This document shows positions 17,704 to 28,200 of a stretch of 64,000 nucleotides of DNA, in pieces; position 1 is the first letter of the stretch; each line of letters starts with the position of its first letter. A model generated the notes under the pieces. That model made no database searches. It was given only the letters and a program-made list of their open reading frames with translations, and was not told where the DNA came from. The position numbers and the translations under genes were made by a program. Origin of the DNA: Marinobacter nauticus (GTDB taxonomy: Bacteria; Pseudomonadota; Gammaproteobacteria; Enterobacterales; Shewanellaceae); contig NZ_JAHVJZ010000003.1 of NCBI RefSeq assembly GCF_019801015.1, positions 310,001-374,000 on the forward strand, given 5' to 3'.

Positions 17704-19134
17704 ATGAGCAAGAAACTGCACATTAAGACCTGGGGTTGTCAGATGAACGAGTACGATTCTGCCAAAATGGCGGATCTGCTCGACGCATTTGGCGGCTACA
17801 CTCTCACCGAAGAAGCCGAAGAGGCCGATGTTCTGTTGCTGAACACCTGTTCCATTCGCGAAAAGGCGCAGGAAAAGGTGTTTCATCAGCTGGGCCGCTG
17901 GCGCCCGCTGAAAGAGCAGAATCCGGCCCTGGTGATTGGTGTGGGTGGCTGTGTGGCCTCCCAGGAAGGCGACGCCATTCGCGAACGCGCTCCCTACGTC
18001 GACATTGTGTTTGGTCCCCAGACCCTGCACCGTCTGCCCGAGATGATCGCCAAGATCCAATCTGGCGAAAAAGGCGTTGTTGACGTTTCTTTTCCCGAGA
18101 TTGAGAAGTTCGACCGTCTGCCGGAGCCCCGTGCAGAAGGCGCCACCGCGTTCGTTTCCATTATGGAAGGCTGCAACAAGTACTGCTCTTTCTGCGTGGT
18201 GCCCTACACCCGCGGCGAAGAGGTCAGCCGCCCGCTGGACGACGTGCTGTATGAGATCGCCCAACTGGCGGACCAGGGGGTTCGTGAGATCAACCTGCTG
18301 GGTCAGAACGTGAACGCCTACCGTGGCGAGATGCACGATGGTGAGATCTGCCGCTTTGCCGATCTGTTGCGTTACGTCGCGGCCATCGACGGCATCGACC
18401 GCCTGCGCTACACCACCAGCCACCCGGTGGAGTTTACCCAGGACATCATCGACGCCTACGCCGACGTGCCGGAGCTGGTGGATTTCCTGCACCTGCCGGT
18501 ACAGAGTGGCTCCGACCGCGTCCTGACCATGATGAAGCGCAACCACACCGCGCTGGAGTTCAAGTCCATCATCCGTCGTCTGCGTAAAGTGCGTCCGGAC
18601 ATTCACATCAGCTCCGACTTTATTGTGGGCTTCCCGAACGAGACCGATCAGGACTTCGAGGACACCATGAAGCTGATCGCCGACATCGAGTTCGATCAGA
18701 GCTTCTCCTTCATCTACAGCCCCCGCCCGGGCACCCCGGCGGCGGACATGGTGGATGACGTTACCGAAGAGACCAAGAAGCAGCGTCTTTACATCCTGCA
18801 GGACCGCATCAACCAGCAGGCGATGCAGTTCAGCCGCCGCATGCTGGGCAGCGTTCAGCGCATTCTGGTCGAAGGCGTGTCCAAGAAGAACGCCATGGAA
18901 CTGCGGGGTCGCACCGAGAACAACCGTGTGGTTAACTTTGAGGGTGACGTCGAGCTGATCGGTACCTTTGTGGATGTGGAGATCACTGAAGTGCTGCCCC
19001 ACTCTCTGCGTGGTAATCTGATCCGGACCGAGCAGGAGATGGATCTGCGCCGCGAACTGCGCCCCGCAGACATCCTGAAGAACCGTCCGAACGGCCAGCC
19101 GGATGAGCTGGGTGTGGCGACTTACCAGCCCTAA
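17704..19134 (+). CDS. miaB: tRNA-2-methylthio-N6-dimethylallyladenosine synthase
   Basis: A radical-SAM methylthiotransferase that completes ms2i6A at position 37 of tRNAs reading UNN codons. The 476-residue protein has the N-terminal UPF0004 domain with its three cluster cysteines ([25 protein letters not shown]), the radical-SAM motif CNKYCSFC at about 157-164 and a C-terminal TRAM domain. The ATG at 17704 gives [19 protein letters not shown], matching E. coli; a TTG just before it is not used. It heads the miaB-ybeZ-ybeY-corC-lnt cluster. ybeZ follows after 9 bases. Confidence 0.97.
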   Translation: MSKKLHIKTWGCQMNEYDSAKMADLLDAFGGYTLTEEAEEADVLLLNTCSIREKAQEKVFHQLGRWRPLKEQNPALVIGVGGCVASQEGDAIRERAPYVDIVFGPQTLHRLPEMIAKIQSGEKGVVDVSFPEIEKFDRLPEPRAEGATAFVSIMEGCNKYCSFCVVPYTRGEEVSRPLDDVLYEIAQLADQGVREINLLGQNVNAYRGEMHDGEICRFADLLRYVAAIDGIDRLRYTTSHPVEFTQDIIDAYADVPELVDFLHLPVQSGSDRVLTMMKRNHTALEFKSIIRRLRKVRPDIHISSDFIVGFPNETDQDFEDTMKLIADIEFDQSFSFIYSPRPGTPAADMVDDVTEETKKQRLYILQDRINQQAMQFSRRMLGSVQRILVEGVSKKNAMELRGRTENNRVVNFEGDVELIGTFVDVEITEVLPHSLRGNLIRTEQEMDLRRELRPADILKNRPNGQPDELGVATYQP

Positions 19135-19143
19135 AGGGACACT

Positions 19144-20202
19144 GTGAGCAATAAACTGCTGACCTTAGAGGTCTTTCTTGAGCCTGCACAGAACCAGCGA
19201 CTGGCTGCGTTGTGCGGGCCTTTCGACGATAACCTGAAGCAGATCGAACGCCGCCTTGGTGTGGAGATCAGCTATCGTGGCAATCACTTTACTGTCGTGG
19301 GCCAGCCCCATCGTACCCAGGGCACCATTGAGCTGCTCAAAACCCTGTACGTGGATACCGCCCCGGTGAAGAACCAGCATCCGGATCTCGATCCGGAGCA
19401 GGTCCACATTGCCATTCAGGAACTGGTGGCACTGGAAGCGGAAGACGACAGCGCCATGGGCAAAGAGGTCTTCTTCAAGACCAAGCGGGGCGTTCTGAAG
19501 CCCCGCAATCCCAACCAGGCGCAGTACGTGCGCAACATCATTACTCACGACATCTGCTTCGGCATCGGCCCGGCCGGTACCGGCAAAACCTATCTGGCGG
19601 TGGCCGCAGCCGTGGACGCGCTGGAGCGTCAGGAAGTGCGTCGCATCCTGCTGACCCGCCCGGCGGTGGAAGCGGGTGAAAAGCTGGGCTTCCTGCCCGG
19701 TGACCTGTCCCAGAAAGTGGACCCTTACCTGCGCCCGCTCTACGACGCCCTGTTTGAGATGCTGGGCTTCGAACGGGTGGAACGCCTGATTGAGCGCAAC
19801 GTGATTGAGGTGGCTCCGCTGGCTTATATGCGCGGTCGAACCCTCAATGACGCCTTCATCATTCTGGATGAAAGCCAGAACACCACCGTCGAACAGATGA
19901 AGATGTTCCTGACCCGTATCGGCTTTAACAGCCGTGCGGTGATCACCGGTGACATCACTCAGGTCGACCTGCCCCGCGGCGCCCGCTCCGGCCTGCGTCA
20001 CGCCATCGAAGTGCTGCGCGATGTGGACACCATCAGCTTCAACTTCTTCCAGAGTGGCGACGTCGTGCGTCACCCGGTGGTGGCCCAGGTGGTGGAAGCC
20101 TACGAGGCTTACGAAGAGGGCGAGCGCGCCAAGAAAGCGGAACAGGAACGCCAGCGCCGTGCTGAGCAGGCGGCGGCTCAGGATTCCGGAGAAAGCCAAT
20201 AA
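19144..20202 (+). CDS. ybeZ: PhoH-like ATPase YbeZ (PhoL)
   Basis: A 352-residue PhoH-family P-loop ATPase, thought to act in RNA metabolism with its partner YbeY. Walker [13 protein letters not shown] and the DE-box [10 protein letters not shown] are both present, after an N-terminal RNA-binding-like region (about 20-80). A Lys/Glu/Arg-rich tail follows (about 325-352). The GTG start at 19144 is 9 bases after the miaB stop. The stop codon overlaps the ybeY start (TAATG), indicating translational coupling of the two partners. Confidence 0.93.
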   Translation: MSNKLLTLEVFLEPAQNQRLAALCGPFDDNLKQIERRLGVEISYRGNHFTVVGQPHRTQGTIELLKTLYVDTAPVKNQHPDLDPEQVHIAIQELVALEAEDDSAMGKEVFFKTKRGVLKPRNPNQAQYVRNIITHDICFGIGPAGTGKTYLAVAAAVDALERQEVRRILLTRPAVEAGEKLGFLPGDLSQKVDPYLRPLYDALFEMLGFERVERLIERNVIEVAPLAYMRGRTLNDAFIILDESQNTTVEQMKMFLTRIGFNSRAVITGDITQVDLPRGARSGLRHAIEVLRDVDTISFNFFQSGDVVRHPVVAQVVEAYEAYEEGERAKKAEQERQRRAEQAAAQDSGESQ

Positions 20203-20648
20203 TGGATCTGGATCTGCAACTGGCTGTTGAGGCCGACAACCTACCGACTCAGGCCCAGCTGGAAAGCTGGGCTGCCCTGGCCCTGGCGGATCGCCCGGAC
20301 GCTGAGCTGACCATCCGCATCACCGACGAAGCGGAAAGCCAGCAACTGAATCGGGACTACCGGGGCAAGGACAAACCCACCAATGTGCTCTCTTTTCCCT
20401 TCGAAGCCCCTCCGGGCATCGAGCTGCCGCTGCTGGGCGACCTGGTGATCTGTGCGGCCGTGGTGGCCCGGGAAGCGGATGAGCAACAGAAGCCCGCGAT
20501 GGACCACTGGGCGCACATGGTGATTCACGGCTGCCTGCACCTGATCGGCTACGACCACATTGAGGATCAGGATGCGGAAGAGATGGAAGCTCTGGAGCGC
20601 CAACTGCTGGCGCAGATCGGCATTGCCGATCCCTACCAAGAGCGGTAA
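20202..20648 (+). CDS. ybeY: Endoribonuclease YbeY (16S rRNA maturation)
   Basis: A 148-residue metalloprotein involved in 16S rRNA 3'-end maturation and ribosome quality control. The zinc signature H109-x3-H113-x5-H119 in the [12 protein letters not shown] segment is complete. The fold begins after a short N-terminal region and includes [19 protein letters not shown]. It overlaps ybeZ by one base at its start and is followed 33 bases later by corC, the standard order. Confidence 0.96.
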   Translation: MDLDLQLAVEADNLPTQAQLESWAALALADRPDAELTIRITDEAESQQLNRDYRGKDKPTNVLSFPFEAPPGIELPLLGDLVICAAVVAREADEQQKPAMDHWAHMVIHGCLHLIGYDHIEDQDAEEMEALERQLLAQIGIADPYQER

Positions 20649-20681
20649 TCTCTCTGTCAGTTCCATAACCCACAGGACAAT

Positions 20682-21584
20682 ATGAACGAAGACCAACCCC
20701 CGTCGAGCCAGGCCCAAGTGAAAAAGGGCTGGCTGGACCGTCTCAGCCAACTCTTTGGTGGCGAGCCGCAAAACCGACAAGAGCTTGTTGATGTGATTCA
20801 GGACGCGGAAGAACGCGCTCTGATTGATCAGGACACCAAAGAGATGATCAAAGGGGTACTGCAGGTTTCCGACCTGAAAGTGCGCGACCTGATGATCCCC
20901 CGCTCTCAGATGATCACCATCGAAAAGAACCAATCCGTTGACGCATTTCTGCCCATCGTGATTGAGTCTGCCCACAGCCGTTTCCCGGTGATTGATCGCG
21001 ATAAGGATCACATCGAAGGGATCCTCTTGGCCAAAGACCTGCTGGCGTATGGTTTCGGCAACGATGCCAACTTCACTCTGGAGCAGATCCTGCGCCCTGC
21101 CGTGGTGGTACCGGAAAGCAAACGTGTTGACGTGCTGCTTAAGGAGTTCCGCTCCGACCGCTACCATATGGCCATTGTGGTTGACGAGTATGGCGGGGTT
21201 TCCGGCCTGATCACCATTGAGGACGTGCTGGAAGCGATCGTCGGTGACATCGAAGATGAGACCGATCTGGAAGAGGACAACGACGTTCATATCCGCCGGG
21301 TAAGCCGTCAGGTTTGGGCGGTTGCCGCTCTGACCCCCATCGAAGAGTTCAACGAACACTTTGATGCCAGCTTCTCCGATCAGGAGTACGACACGGTTGG
21401 CGGTTTGGTCAGCCACGCCTTTGGCCATCTGCCGGAGCGGGGCGAACTCATCGAACTGAATGGGTTCGAGTTCAAAGTGGTCAACGCCGACACCCGTCGA
21501 CTCGTGCAGCTTCAGGTTCGCATTGGTGACAGCGACACAGAAAGTGACCGCGACACCAGCAGTGAGGACGCTCCCGCTGCCTGA
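20682..21584 (+). CDS. corC: CBS-domain protein CorC (YbeX)
   Basis: A 300-residue soluble protein with two CBS domains (about 68-190) and a C-terminal CorC_HlyC transporter-associated domain (about 200-285). It lacks the DUF21 membrane domain, so it is the YbeX/CorC type implicated in magnesium efflux and, more recently, ribosome-related functions. The motif VRDLMIPRSQM at the start of CBS1 is characteristic. The start at 20682 follows an ACAGGAC ribosome site. lnt follows after 19 bases. Confidence 0.93.
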   Translation: MNEDQPPSSQAQVKKGWLDRLSQLFGGEPQNRQELVDVIQDAEERALIDQDTKEMIKGVLQVSDLKVRDLMIPRSQMITIEKNQSVDAFLPIVIESAHSRFPVIDRDKDHIEGILLAKDLLAYGFGNDANFTLEQILRPAVVVPESKRVDVLLKEFRSDRYHMAIVVDEYGGVSGLITIEDVLEAIVGDIEDETDLEEDNDVHIRRVSRQVWAVAALTPIEEFNEHFDASFSDQEYDTVGGLVSHAFGHLPERGELIELNGFEFKVVNADTRRLVQLQVRIGDSDTESDRDTSSEDAPAA

Positions 21585-21603
21585 TCCGACACAAGGACAC
21601 CCA

Positions 21604-23097
21604 ATGGCAAATCTTTGGATTGCCGCGTTTATCGCCCTGCTTAGCGGGGCGATAAGCCATCTGGCTTTCGCGCCCTACGACATCTGGCCTCTGCTGCCAC
21701 TCTCCCTTACCGTGTTGCTCTGGCTCTGCCAGGGTGCCTCCCCCCGACATGCCTCCCTGCTGGGCCTGGCCTATGGCTTCGGCCAGTTCGCACTTGGTTT
21801 GCGCTGGGTTCACGTCAGTATCGATCAGTTCGGCGGCCTGCCCCTGATCGTGTCGCTTCTGTTGATGGCCCTGCTCTGCCTCTATCTGGCGCTCTATCCG
21901 GCGCTGGTGATGGGGCTGCTGAGTCGCTATTTCAGCGGCAGCATGATCAGCCGTGTTATGGCCTTCCCGGCGCTGTGGCTGCTGGGCGAATGGATGCGGG
22001 GCTGGATGCTGACCGGCTTCCCCTGGCTGTGGCTTGGATACAGTCAGACCGATGGCCCGCTGACCCCGCTTATCCCCTACATCGGTGTTCTCGGTCTGGG
22101 GCTGCTTATCAGCGCCAGTTCCGCCGCCCTGCTGCCATTGCTGCAACGACGCTGGGTCTATCTCGGGGTGCCTGCGGTGGTGGCCCTGATGGCAGTTGGC
22201 GCTTATCTGACGCCGCCCAAGGTCAGCGAGCACGGCAGTCTGGATGTGGCGCTGGTGCAGGGCAATATTCAGCAAAGCATGAAGTGGCGACCGGAGATGC
22301 TCTGGCCCACCCTGCTCAAGTATCAGGATCTGTCCCGGCCCCATATGGACGCCGACCTGATCGTCTGGCCGGAAGCCGCCGTACCGGCGCCGGAAGCGAT
22401 GGTGAGCGAGTTTCTTCATCAGTTTGAGCGGGCGGTGGCGTTCCGGGAAACCGAAGTGATCACCGGCATCATCAGCATGGACGCTCAGGAGCATTTCTAT
22501 AACTCCCTGCTGGTGCTGGGTCCCGGCGAGCATGACGGCCCCTTCAGCCCCAATGATCCAAACCGTTACCACAAGCACCAGCTGCTGCCGATTGGCGAGT
22601 TTGTGCCGCTGGAAGATTGGCTCCGTCCACTGGCGCCGTTCTTTAACCTGCCAATGTCGTCGTTCAGTCGGGGGGGATTTGTTCAGCCCAATCTGAACGT
22701 CGCCAACCAGCACCTTACGCCCGCCATCTGCTACGAAATTGCCTTCCCGGAACTGGTGCGGGCCAATGTGCATGACAACACTAACTTGCTGCTGACGGTG
22801 TCCAACGACGCCTGGTTCGGCGACTCCATCGGCCCCCATCAACATATGGCGATTGCCCGGATGCGGGCACTGGAGCTGGGTCGCCCACTGCTGCGGGTGA
22901 CCAACAACGGCATCACCGCCATTGTCGATCTGCACGGTCAGATCCTCGCCTCCCTGCCCCAATTTGAAACCGGCGTCCTGAGAGAAACCGTCGCACTGGA
23001 ACAGGCGGAGACCCCGTTCCGAGAATATGGTCAGCGGCCGCTCTACTTTATCGCCGTCACTTTGCTGTTTCTGGCCTGGCGCTGGCGTCGGGACTGA
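21604..23097 (+). CDS. lnt: Apolipoprotein N-acyltransferase
   Basis: Adds the third acyl chain to the N-terminal cysteine of lipoproteins in the inner membrane. The 497-residue protein has about six to seven N-terminal membrane helices (to about 200), a periplasmic nitrilase-like domain, and a final helix at 480-493. The catalytic triad is visible as E257 (WPEAAVP), K324 (YHKHQLLPIGEF) and C376 (AICYE). The ATG at 21604 follows an AAGGAC site; an in-frame ATG further upstream would lie inside corC. Lipoprotein clients in this window include NlpI and the 5'-nucleotidase. Confidence 0.96.
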   Translation: MANLWIAAFIALLSGAISHLAFAPYDIWPLLPLSLTVLLWLCQGASPRHASLLGLAYGFGQFALGLRWVHVSIDQFGGLPLIVSLLLMALLCLYLALYPALVMGLLSRYFSGSMISRVMAFPALWLLGEWMRGWMLTGFPWLWLGYSQTDGPLTPLIPYIGVLGLGLLISASSAALLPLLQRRWVYLGVPAVVALMAVGAYLTPPKVSEHGSLDVALVQGNIQQSMKWRPEMLWPTLLKYQDLSRPHMDADLIVWPEAAVPAPEAMVSEFLHQFERAVAFRETEVITGIISMDAQEHFYNSLLVLGPGEHDGPFSPNDPNRYHKHQLLPIGEFVPLEDWLRPLAPFFNLPMSSFSRGGFVQPNLNVANQHLTPAICYEIAFPELVRANVHDNTNLLLTVSNDAWFGDSIGPHQHMAIARMRALELGRPLLRVTNNGITAIVDLHGQILASLPQFETGVLRETVALEQAETPFREYGQRPLYFIAVTLLFLAWRWRRD

Positions 23098-23110
23098 ACG
23101 ACCCTCCCCT

Positions 23111-23140
23111 AAAAAAGCCGCCCTTTGAGGCGGCTTTTTT
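23111..23140 (+). terminator. Intrinsic terminator after lnt
   Basis: A perfect 12-bp stem (23111-23122 with 23129-23140) whose right arm ends in six T residues, 13 bases past the lnt stop codon. Confidence 0.92.
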
Positions 23141-23270
23141 CATGCCAAACCGAATCCGGCATGAATGTAAATTCGCTTTCGATTCCTACCCACCTTGTGG
23201 TAGAGATCCATTTCCCTTTTAAATCATATGGTTATGTGATTATAACATGGGGCTATACCTTATAACTTTC

Positions 23271-23280
23271 AAGGAGGAGA
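23271..23280 (+). promoter_or_regulatory. Strong ribosome site deciding the protease start
   Basis: AAGGAGGAGA sits 2 bases before the ATG at 23283, with the AAGGAGG core spaced 5 bases. It selects this codon over an in-frame ATG at 23247. The region 23141-23270 is AT-rich with a possible TATAAC box near 23240 but no clear -35. Confidence 0.7.
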
Positions 23281-23282
23281 GG

Positions 23283-26200
23283 ATGACGAGCCCAACTCGC
23301 CGTCAGCAATACTCCCGGTTGGCTCTGGCCTGCCTGACCGCCATGACGGTCAGCAGCGGCATTCAGGCCGCACCGGTAACCAGCAAGGTCGTAGACAGCC
23401 ATCGCACCCTGCGTGCGATCACCATCGACCCATCCCATTTTTCTGAGGCCGACCAGAGCGCCCTCTACCCGGACCTGCAGGGCCGCAATGTGATGGTGGC
23501 ACCGGTCAATCCGGAATCCGTGTTCACGCCGGAAGCCGCGCTCTACGGCGAACACGATTACATCGTGATTCTGAGTGAGGGCGCTGCCCTGGCGGAAAGC
23601 CAATTGACTGGCCACCCAATGCAGCGCACTGCGCCGGCCGTGCTGGCTCATCAGCGCAATGCGATACTGGGCAAGCAGGACGCGCTCCTGACGGAAGCCC
23701 GCAATGCCGGTGTGTCACTGCAGGTGAAGCGACAGATGTCGCTGGCGGTTAACGCTATGGTGGCACAGATGGATCAGAGCAACGCTCAGGCCCTGTCGAA
23801 GCTTCCCGGCATCCGCAAGATTTACCGCGCCCGTACTCTGGAGCTGCTGACCGATCGCGGCCCGGATTTCATTGGTGCCACCCCGGTCTGGCAGGGTGAA
23901 AGCACCGGCTACAGCCACACCGGCCACGGCGTGGTGATGGGCATCATCGATACCGGCATCAATCCGCATCACCCGGCCTTTGACGGCACCGACATCGACA
24001 ACCCGCTTGGCGATGGTGTCTACCTGGGCGACTGTGAAACCGATCCGAGCCTGTGTAACAGCAAACTGATTGGCATTCACAGCTACGATGAGATCACCGA
24101 CGTTTATGCCGACCCGGTGTTCCAACCCGGCTTCCCCAGCTGGCAGACGCCCGAACCGCTGCGTCCCGCTAACGGCTTTGATTACAACGGGCACGGCACC
24201 CACGTTGCCAGCACCGCAGCAGGCCGCATCATCAAGGATGTGCCCTACACACTGCCGGGCATCACCAATCCCAGCAATGGCGTAGCAACGGACCTGATTC
24301 TGCCCCAGGTGAGCGGTGTGGCACCGGATGCCAACATCATCGCCTACCAGGTGTGCTGGCCCGGCGGCGGCGGTGACCCCCACGCTGGCTGCCCCGAAAC
24401 CGCGTTGTTGGCTGCCATTGAGCAGGCCATTGAGGACGGCGTGGACGTCATCAACTTCTCCATTGGCGGAAGCGAGAGCCTGCCCTGGGAAGATGCGGTT
24501 GAACTGGCCTTCCTGTCAGCCCGTCAGGCGGGGATCAGCGTCGCTGCCGCCGCCGGTAACTCCGGTCCATATTTCTACTCCACCGACCACACTTCCCCCT
24601 GGCTGACGTCCGTCGCCGCCACCACCCACGACCGTCAGATCGTGGTGCCGGAGAAAACCATCGGTGGCTTTGAAGGGGGCGAAAATCTTCCGTGGCAAAG
24701 CGAGATGACCGGCCTGAGCCTGTCCGGTGCGATCACCGCGCCAGTCGTGCACGCCCGTGATTACGCGAACCCCAACTCCATGCTGGCGCCGGAGCTTTGC
24801 GCCGATCCTTTCCCGGCGGACACCTTCACCGTTGACCGTGACGGCCAACCCCTGGCCGAAGCGCCCATCGTGGTGTGTGATCGTGGCGAGGTGGCCCGTG
24901 TGGCCAAGGCCGCCAACGTTCAGTCCGGTGGCGCCGGTGGCTTTGTGCTGGCCAACGTGGACTGGAGCGAGAGCGTGGTGGCGGACCCCTACCCGATCCC
25001 CGGCATCCACGTGGATTACAACGCCGGCAGCAACCTGAGCAACTGGCTCGCCAGCGGCAGCGGCCATCGTGCCAGCATTACCGCATCCGAGCCGCAACGG
25101 GTGATTGACGGCGAGCAGGCGGACGTCATCGCGGAGTTCAGCTCCCGCGGTCCCAGCATCACGGTGCAAAACCACCTGGTACCCAGCGTGGCAGCCCCGG
25201 GCGTCGCCATCTACGCCGCCTGGACACCGGACCAGCCCTTTACCGCCTACCCGACCCCGGCGGATTACGCCATGATTCAGGGCACCTCCATGGCCAGCCC
25301 CCATGTGGCGGGTGCCATGGCGCTGCTGACGGAAGCTCACCCGGAGTGGACGCCGGCGGAGATCCAGTCCGCCCTGATGCTGACCGCCTATCAGGGCATC
25401 ATGCGTTCCGCAGGCAACTTCCTGCTGCCGGTGGACGCGCCGTACTATGCGGGTTCCGGTCGGATCGACGTCAATGCGGCAATCCAGGCCGGCCTGGTGA
25501 TGGATGTGCCCAATGAGGAGTATCTGAAAGCCGACCCGACCCAGGGCGGCTTCGTTAATCGCCTCAACACCCCCAACATGGTGGAGCTGGACTGCCGCAG
25601 CCAGTGCAGCTGGTTGCGCACTGTCACCGCCACTGAAGCGGGAACCTGGCAGGCGCAAGGCATGCCATGGCAGGGCAGCGAGGGGCTGAGCATTCAGGTC
25701 ACTCCGGCCCAGTTCACCCTGGCGGCCGGCGAGTCCCAGCTGTTGGAAATCGTTGCCACCATCAACGAAGACAACACCTCCCAGCCCTGGGAGGGGGTCA
25801 GCATCGACAATGAGTACCTGCAGTATTTTGGTGCCATCAGCCTGACCAGCAGCAACGCCGATACCCCGGTCAGCACCATGCAGGTGGTTGCCGGTTTCCG
25901 TCGTGGTGAGATGCCCGCTGAAATCACTCTCAGCGCCGGGCGCGATCAGGGCAACACCACCGTCACCGGACTGGCGTTCCCCTCCTTCACCGACCTGACC
26001 AGCCGCTTCTACGGCCCGGTTGCCCCCGAGCAATCCGTTCACCTGCTGCACGGCGACAGCTACGCCCTGAACCCCTTCGATGACATCACCGATGGCGCCG
26101 CCTATCGCAGTGTGGTGATTCCGGAAGGCACCAAGCGCTTTGTCGCCGAGGTCGTGTCCGCTGAGCCCTACGACTATGAGCCGCTGATCTTCCGTCAGCC

Positions 26201-28139
26201 GACTCTGATTGTGGGACGCAGCGCCGATGGCAGCGGCACCCCTCCGGTTGGCATTGATGCAGCGCGTCCCGAGATGCTCTGCGTGAGCTATCACGCGACC
26301 GCCAGCAACTACTGCGCGTTCAACAATCCGGAGCCGGGTACCTACTGGGTCATCGCGCACAACATCAACTCGCCGTGGGACCACGACGGCCAGCTGGAAG
26401 TCGTCCTCAATACCGCTGTGATCGGTGAAGAGAGCAGTGATGTGATGGACCTGACCGGCCCCGCCAGCCACGACGGTGTCGGCCAGATAGACCTGACCCT
26501 GCATTGGAACTGGCCCGACAGCGAAGCCGGTGAGGTCCTGTACGGCGCCGTTGAAGCCGGACCGTCCATGGACGCGCCGGCCGGCTTTGGCTTCAGTGGC
26601 CTGCGTCTGGCTCGTGACCACGATGACATCCACATGAGCAGCAGCCACGACGGTGCCAAAGCGGGGGACATCGTCGAGTTCACCCTGAACATCCGGGAAA
26701 ACCTGGAGCGTCAGGACCGCGAACTGGCCATTGAGCTGGCGCTGTCCGAGGGGCTGACCCTGATCCCGGACAGTGTGCGGATGAGCGACGGCCTGACTGA
26801 GATGCTGACCCAGGGTGAGAGCGGGTTTACCGTTGCCGGTGTGCAGCCCACCTCCCGTGAGGTGGCGCGCAGCTATCGCATCACCAATAACCTGACCCAC
26901 CCTCAGTGTGTCACTCCGGACCTGGCCGAGAACTGGCACGGTGGCTACATCAACCTGCATGAGTTTGGCCTGCAGCCGGAAACCCCGTGGATGGACGGCA
27001 ACGCCGCGGACGTGTTTGCGATGCCCATCGACTACCTGTTCTTTAAGCCTGCGGACATCATGCTCTGGGGCCAGCCCAGTTGGGGCATGGTGGAGCTGAC
27101 ACCTGCGGGTCTGATGAACTTTGAACAGAGCTGGTCGCACACCTGGCACTATGGCATGGCCATCGGCACCTTCAGCAAGGCGATTGCACCGTTCTTCAAT
27201 GACGGCTTTGAAACCACCTATCAGCCCCATTGGGAAGACCCTCAGGGCCTGACCATGGTCGCGCTGTGGGAAGAGGACAATCCGGACCTGGGTGATCTGG
27301 CCATTCTGGAGTATGACAACGTTCGCGACCCGATCAGTGGCGCTCAGGTGGATTTCGAAATCATCCTGCGCAGCGGCATCGACTTTGGTGCCGGCAAGCC
27401 GGAGATGATCATGGCCTACGACAATCTCAGCGGCGACTACGCCCGTGGCATCATCGGTGCCGTTGGTTACGCCGGTAAGTGGGACATCTGGGGTGACGGT
27501 GGCGGTACCGAAGGCACCTTCTACGACATCCTGGGCCTCGACAATCTGGATGAGGTGGTCAGCGATGACCTGGTGATCTGCTTCGACTACGACGGTCCGG
27601 AGCGCACCCGCCAGTCACTGAGCTTCCAGGCCCGGGTGCATGAACAGGCTGCCGCCAGCAGCCAGAGCGTCACCCTGACCCACGCCATCAGCAACAGCGA
27701 TGCCAAAGAGCAGGTCCATACCATTGAAGTCAGTGGCAACCTGCAGGTGGCCGCCATTGCTGACCAGGAGATCGATGAAAACACCACGTTGGAAGGGATC
27801 CGCGTCAGCTACACCGATGCCAACGCCTACCCCAACCGGATCCTGGTTTCCGGTGAGCACATCAGCGCAACGGTCCACGGTGACGAAAGTGGCAGCACCT
27901 TCGACATTACCCCGGATGCCGACTGGCACGGGGAGACCATGGTGACCGTAACCGTACAGGACAAGGTGCATGGTAACGACATCACCACCACCACCTTTAT
28001 GCTGACCGTGGCCTCCGATGGCGTTGAACCGCAACAACCGGATCCGCAGCCGGAGCCGGAGTCCAGCTCCAGCAGCGGCAGCCTCGGCTACGCCCTGCTG
28101 GCTCTGCTGGCCCTGGGCCTGCGCCGCCGCTTCAGCTGA
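23283..28139 (+). CDS. Secreted subtilase (S8) with C-terminal sorting tail
   Basis: A 1618-residue exported serine protease. Order: signal peptide (about 1-29); an I9-like propeptide (to about 185); S8 catalytic domain with D223 (GIIDTGI), H304 (GHGTHVAS) and S669 (GTSMASPHVAGA). A PA-type domain (about 490-610) is inserted before the catalytic Ser. Then come Fn-type and other beta domains, and a cadherin/Ig-like repeat (about 1480-1580). The tail has a Pro/Glu linker, a Ser-rich stretch, SGSLGY, a hydrophobic helix and RRR. This tail resembles GlyGly-CTERM sorting signals processed by rhombosortase after type II secretion. It is transcribed alone. Substrate is unknown; digestion of extracellular protein is likely. 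Confidence 0.88.
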   Translation: MTSPTRRQQYSRLALACLTAMTVSSGIQAAPVTSKVVDSHRTLRAITIDPSHFSEADQSALYPDLQGRNVMVAPVNPESVFTPEAALYGEHDYIVILSEGAALAESQLTGHPMQRTAPAVLAHQRNAILGKQDALLTEARNAGVSLQVKRQMSLAVNAMVAQMDQSNAQALSKLPGIRKIYRARTLELLTDRGPDFIGATPVWQGESTGYSHTGHGVVMGIIDTGINPHHPAFDGTDIDNPLGDGVYLGDCETDPSLCNSKLIGIHSYDEITDVYADPVFQPGFPSWQTPEPLRPANGFDYNGHGTHVASTAAGRIIKDVPYTLPGITNPSNGVATDLILPQVSGVAPDANIIAYQVCWPGGGGDPHAGCPETALLAAIEQAIEDGVDVINFSIGGSESLPWEDAVELAFLSARQAGISVAAAAGNSGPYFYSTDHTSPWLTSVAATTHDRQIVVPEKTIGGFEGGENLPWQSEMTGLSLSGAITAPVVHARDYANPNSMLAPELCADPFPADTFTVDRDGQPLAEAPIVVCDRGEVARVAKAANVQSGGAGGFVLANVDWSESVVADPYPIPGIHVDYNAGSNLSNWLASGSGHRASITASEPQRVIDGEQADVIAEFSSRGPSITVQNHLVPSVAAPGVAIYAAWTPDQPFTAYPTPADYAMIQGTSMASPHVAGAMALLTEAHPEWTPAEIQSALMLTAYQGIMRSAGNFLLPVDAPYYAGSGRIDVNAAIQAGLVMDVPNEEYLKADPTQGGFVNRLNTPNMVELDCRSQCSWLRTVTATEAGTWQAQGMPWQGSEGLSIQVTPAQFTLAAGESQLLEIVATINEDNTSQPWEGVSIDNEYLQYFGAISLTSSNADTPVSTMQVVAGFRRGEMPAEITLSAGRDQGNTTVTGLAFPSFTDLTSRFYGPVAPEQSVHLLHGDSYALNPFDDITDGAAYRSVVIPEGTKRFVAEVVSAEPYDYEPLIFRQPTLIVGRSADGSGTPPVGIDAARPEMLCVSYHATASNYCAFNNPEPGTYWVIAHNINSPWDHDGQLEVVLNTAVIGEESSDVMDLTGPASHDGVGQIDLTLHWNWPDSEAGEVLYGAVEAGPSMDAPAGFGFSGLRLARDHDDIHMSSSHDGAKAGDIVEFTLNIRENLERQDRELAIELALSEGLTLIPDSVRMSDGLTEMLTQGESGFTVAGVQPTSREVARSYRITNNLTHPQCVTPDLAENWHGGYINLHEFGLQPETPWMDGNAADVFAMPIDYLFFKPADIMLWGQPSWGMVELTPAGLMNFEQSWSHTWHYGMAIGTFSKAIAPFFNDGFETTYQPHWEDPQGLTMVALWEEDNPDLGDLAILEYDNVRDPISGAQVDFEIILRSGIDFGAGKPEMIMAYDNLSGDYARGIIGAVGYAGKWDIWGDGGGTEGTFYDILGLDNLDEVVSDDLVICFDYDGPERTRQSLSFQARVHEQAAASSQSVTLTHAISNSDAKEQVHTIEVSGNLQVAAIADQEIDENTTLEGIRVSYTDANAYPNRILVSGEHISATVHGDESGSTFDITPDADWHGETMVTVTVQDKVHGNDITTTTFMLTVASDGVEPQQPDPQPEPESSSSSGSLGYALLALLALGLRRRFS

Positions 28140-28152
28140 TATCCGTCAAACC

Positions 28153-28182
28153 AAAACGCCGCCCTACGGGGCGGCGTTTTTT
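28153..28182. terminator. Bidirectional terminator, protease / spo0M
   Basis: Stem AAACGCCGCCC with GGGCGGCGTTT around a short loop, T-run on the plus strand and A-run on its left. It lies between two convergent genes and probably serves both. Confidence 0.85.
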
Positions 28183-28200
28183 ATGGTATCCGGGCAAGGC

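Noticed and set aside
23220..23270. A sigma-70 promoter for the subtilase gene
   Set aside because: TATAAC is present near 23240 but no -35 at proper distance; too weak to list as a feature.
24516..27230. A 904-codon open frame antisense to the subtilase gene
   Set aside because: GC-rich coding regions leave long open frames on the other strand. Its composition (His, Gly, Val, Arg) is shadow-like, it has no domain I recognise, and the plus-strand protease has catalytic motifs throughout.
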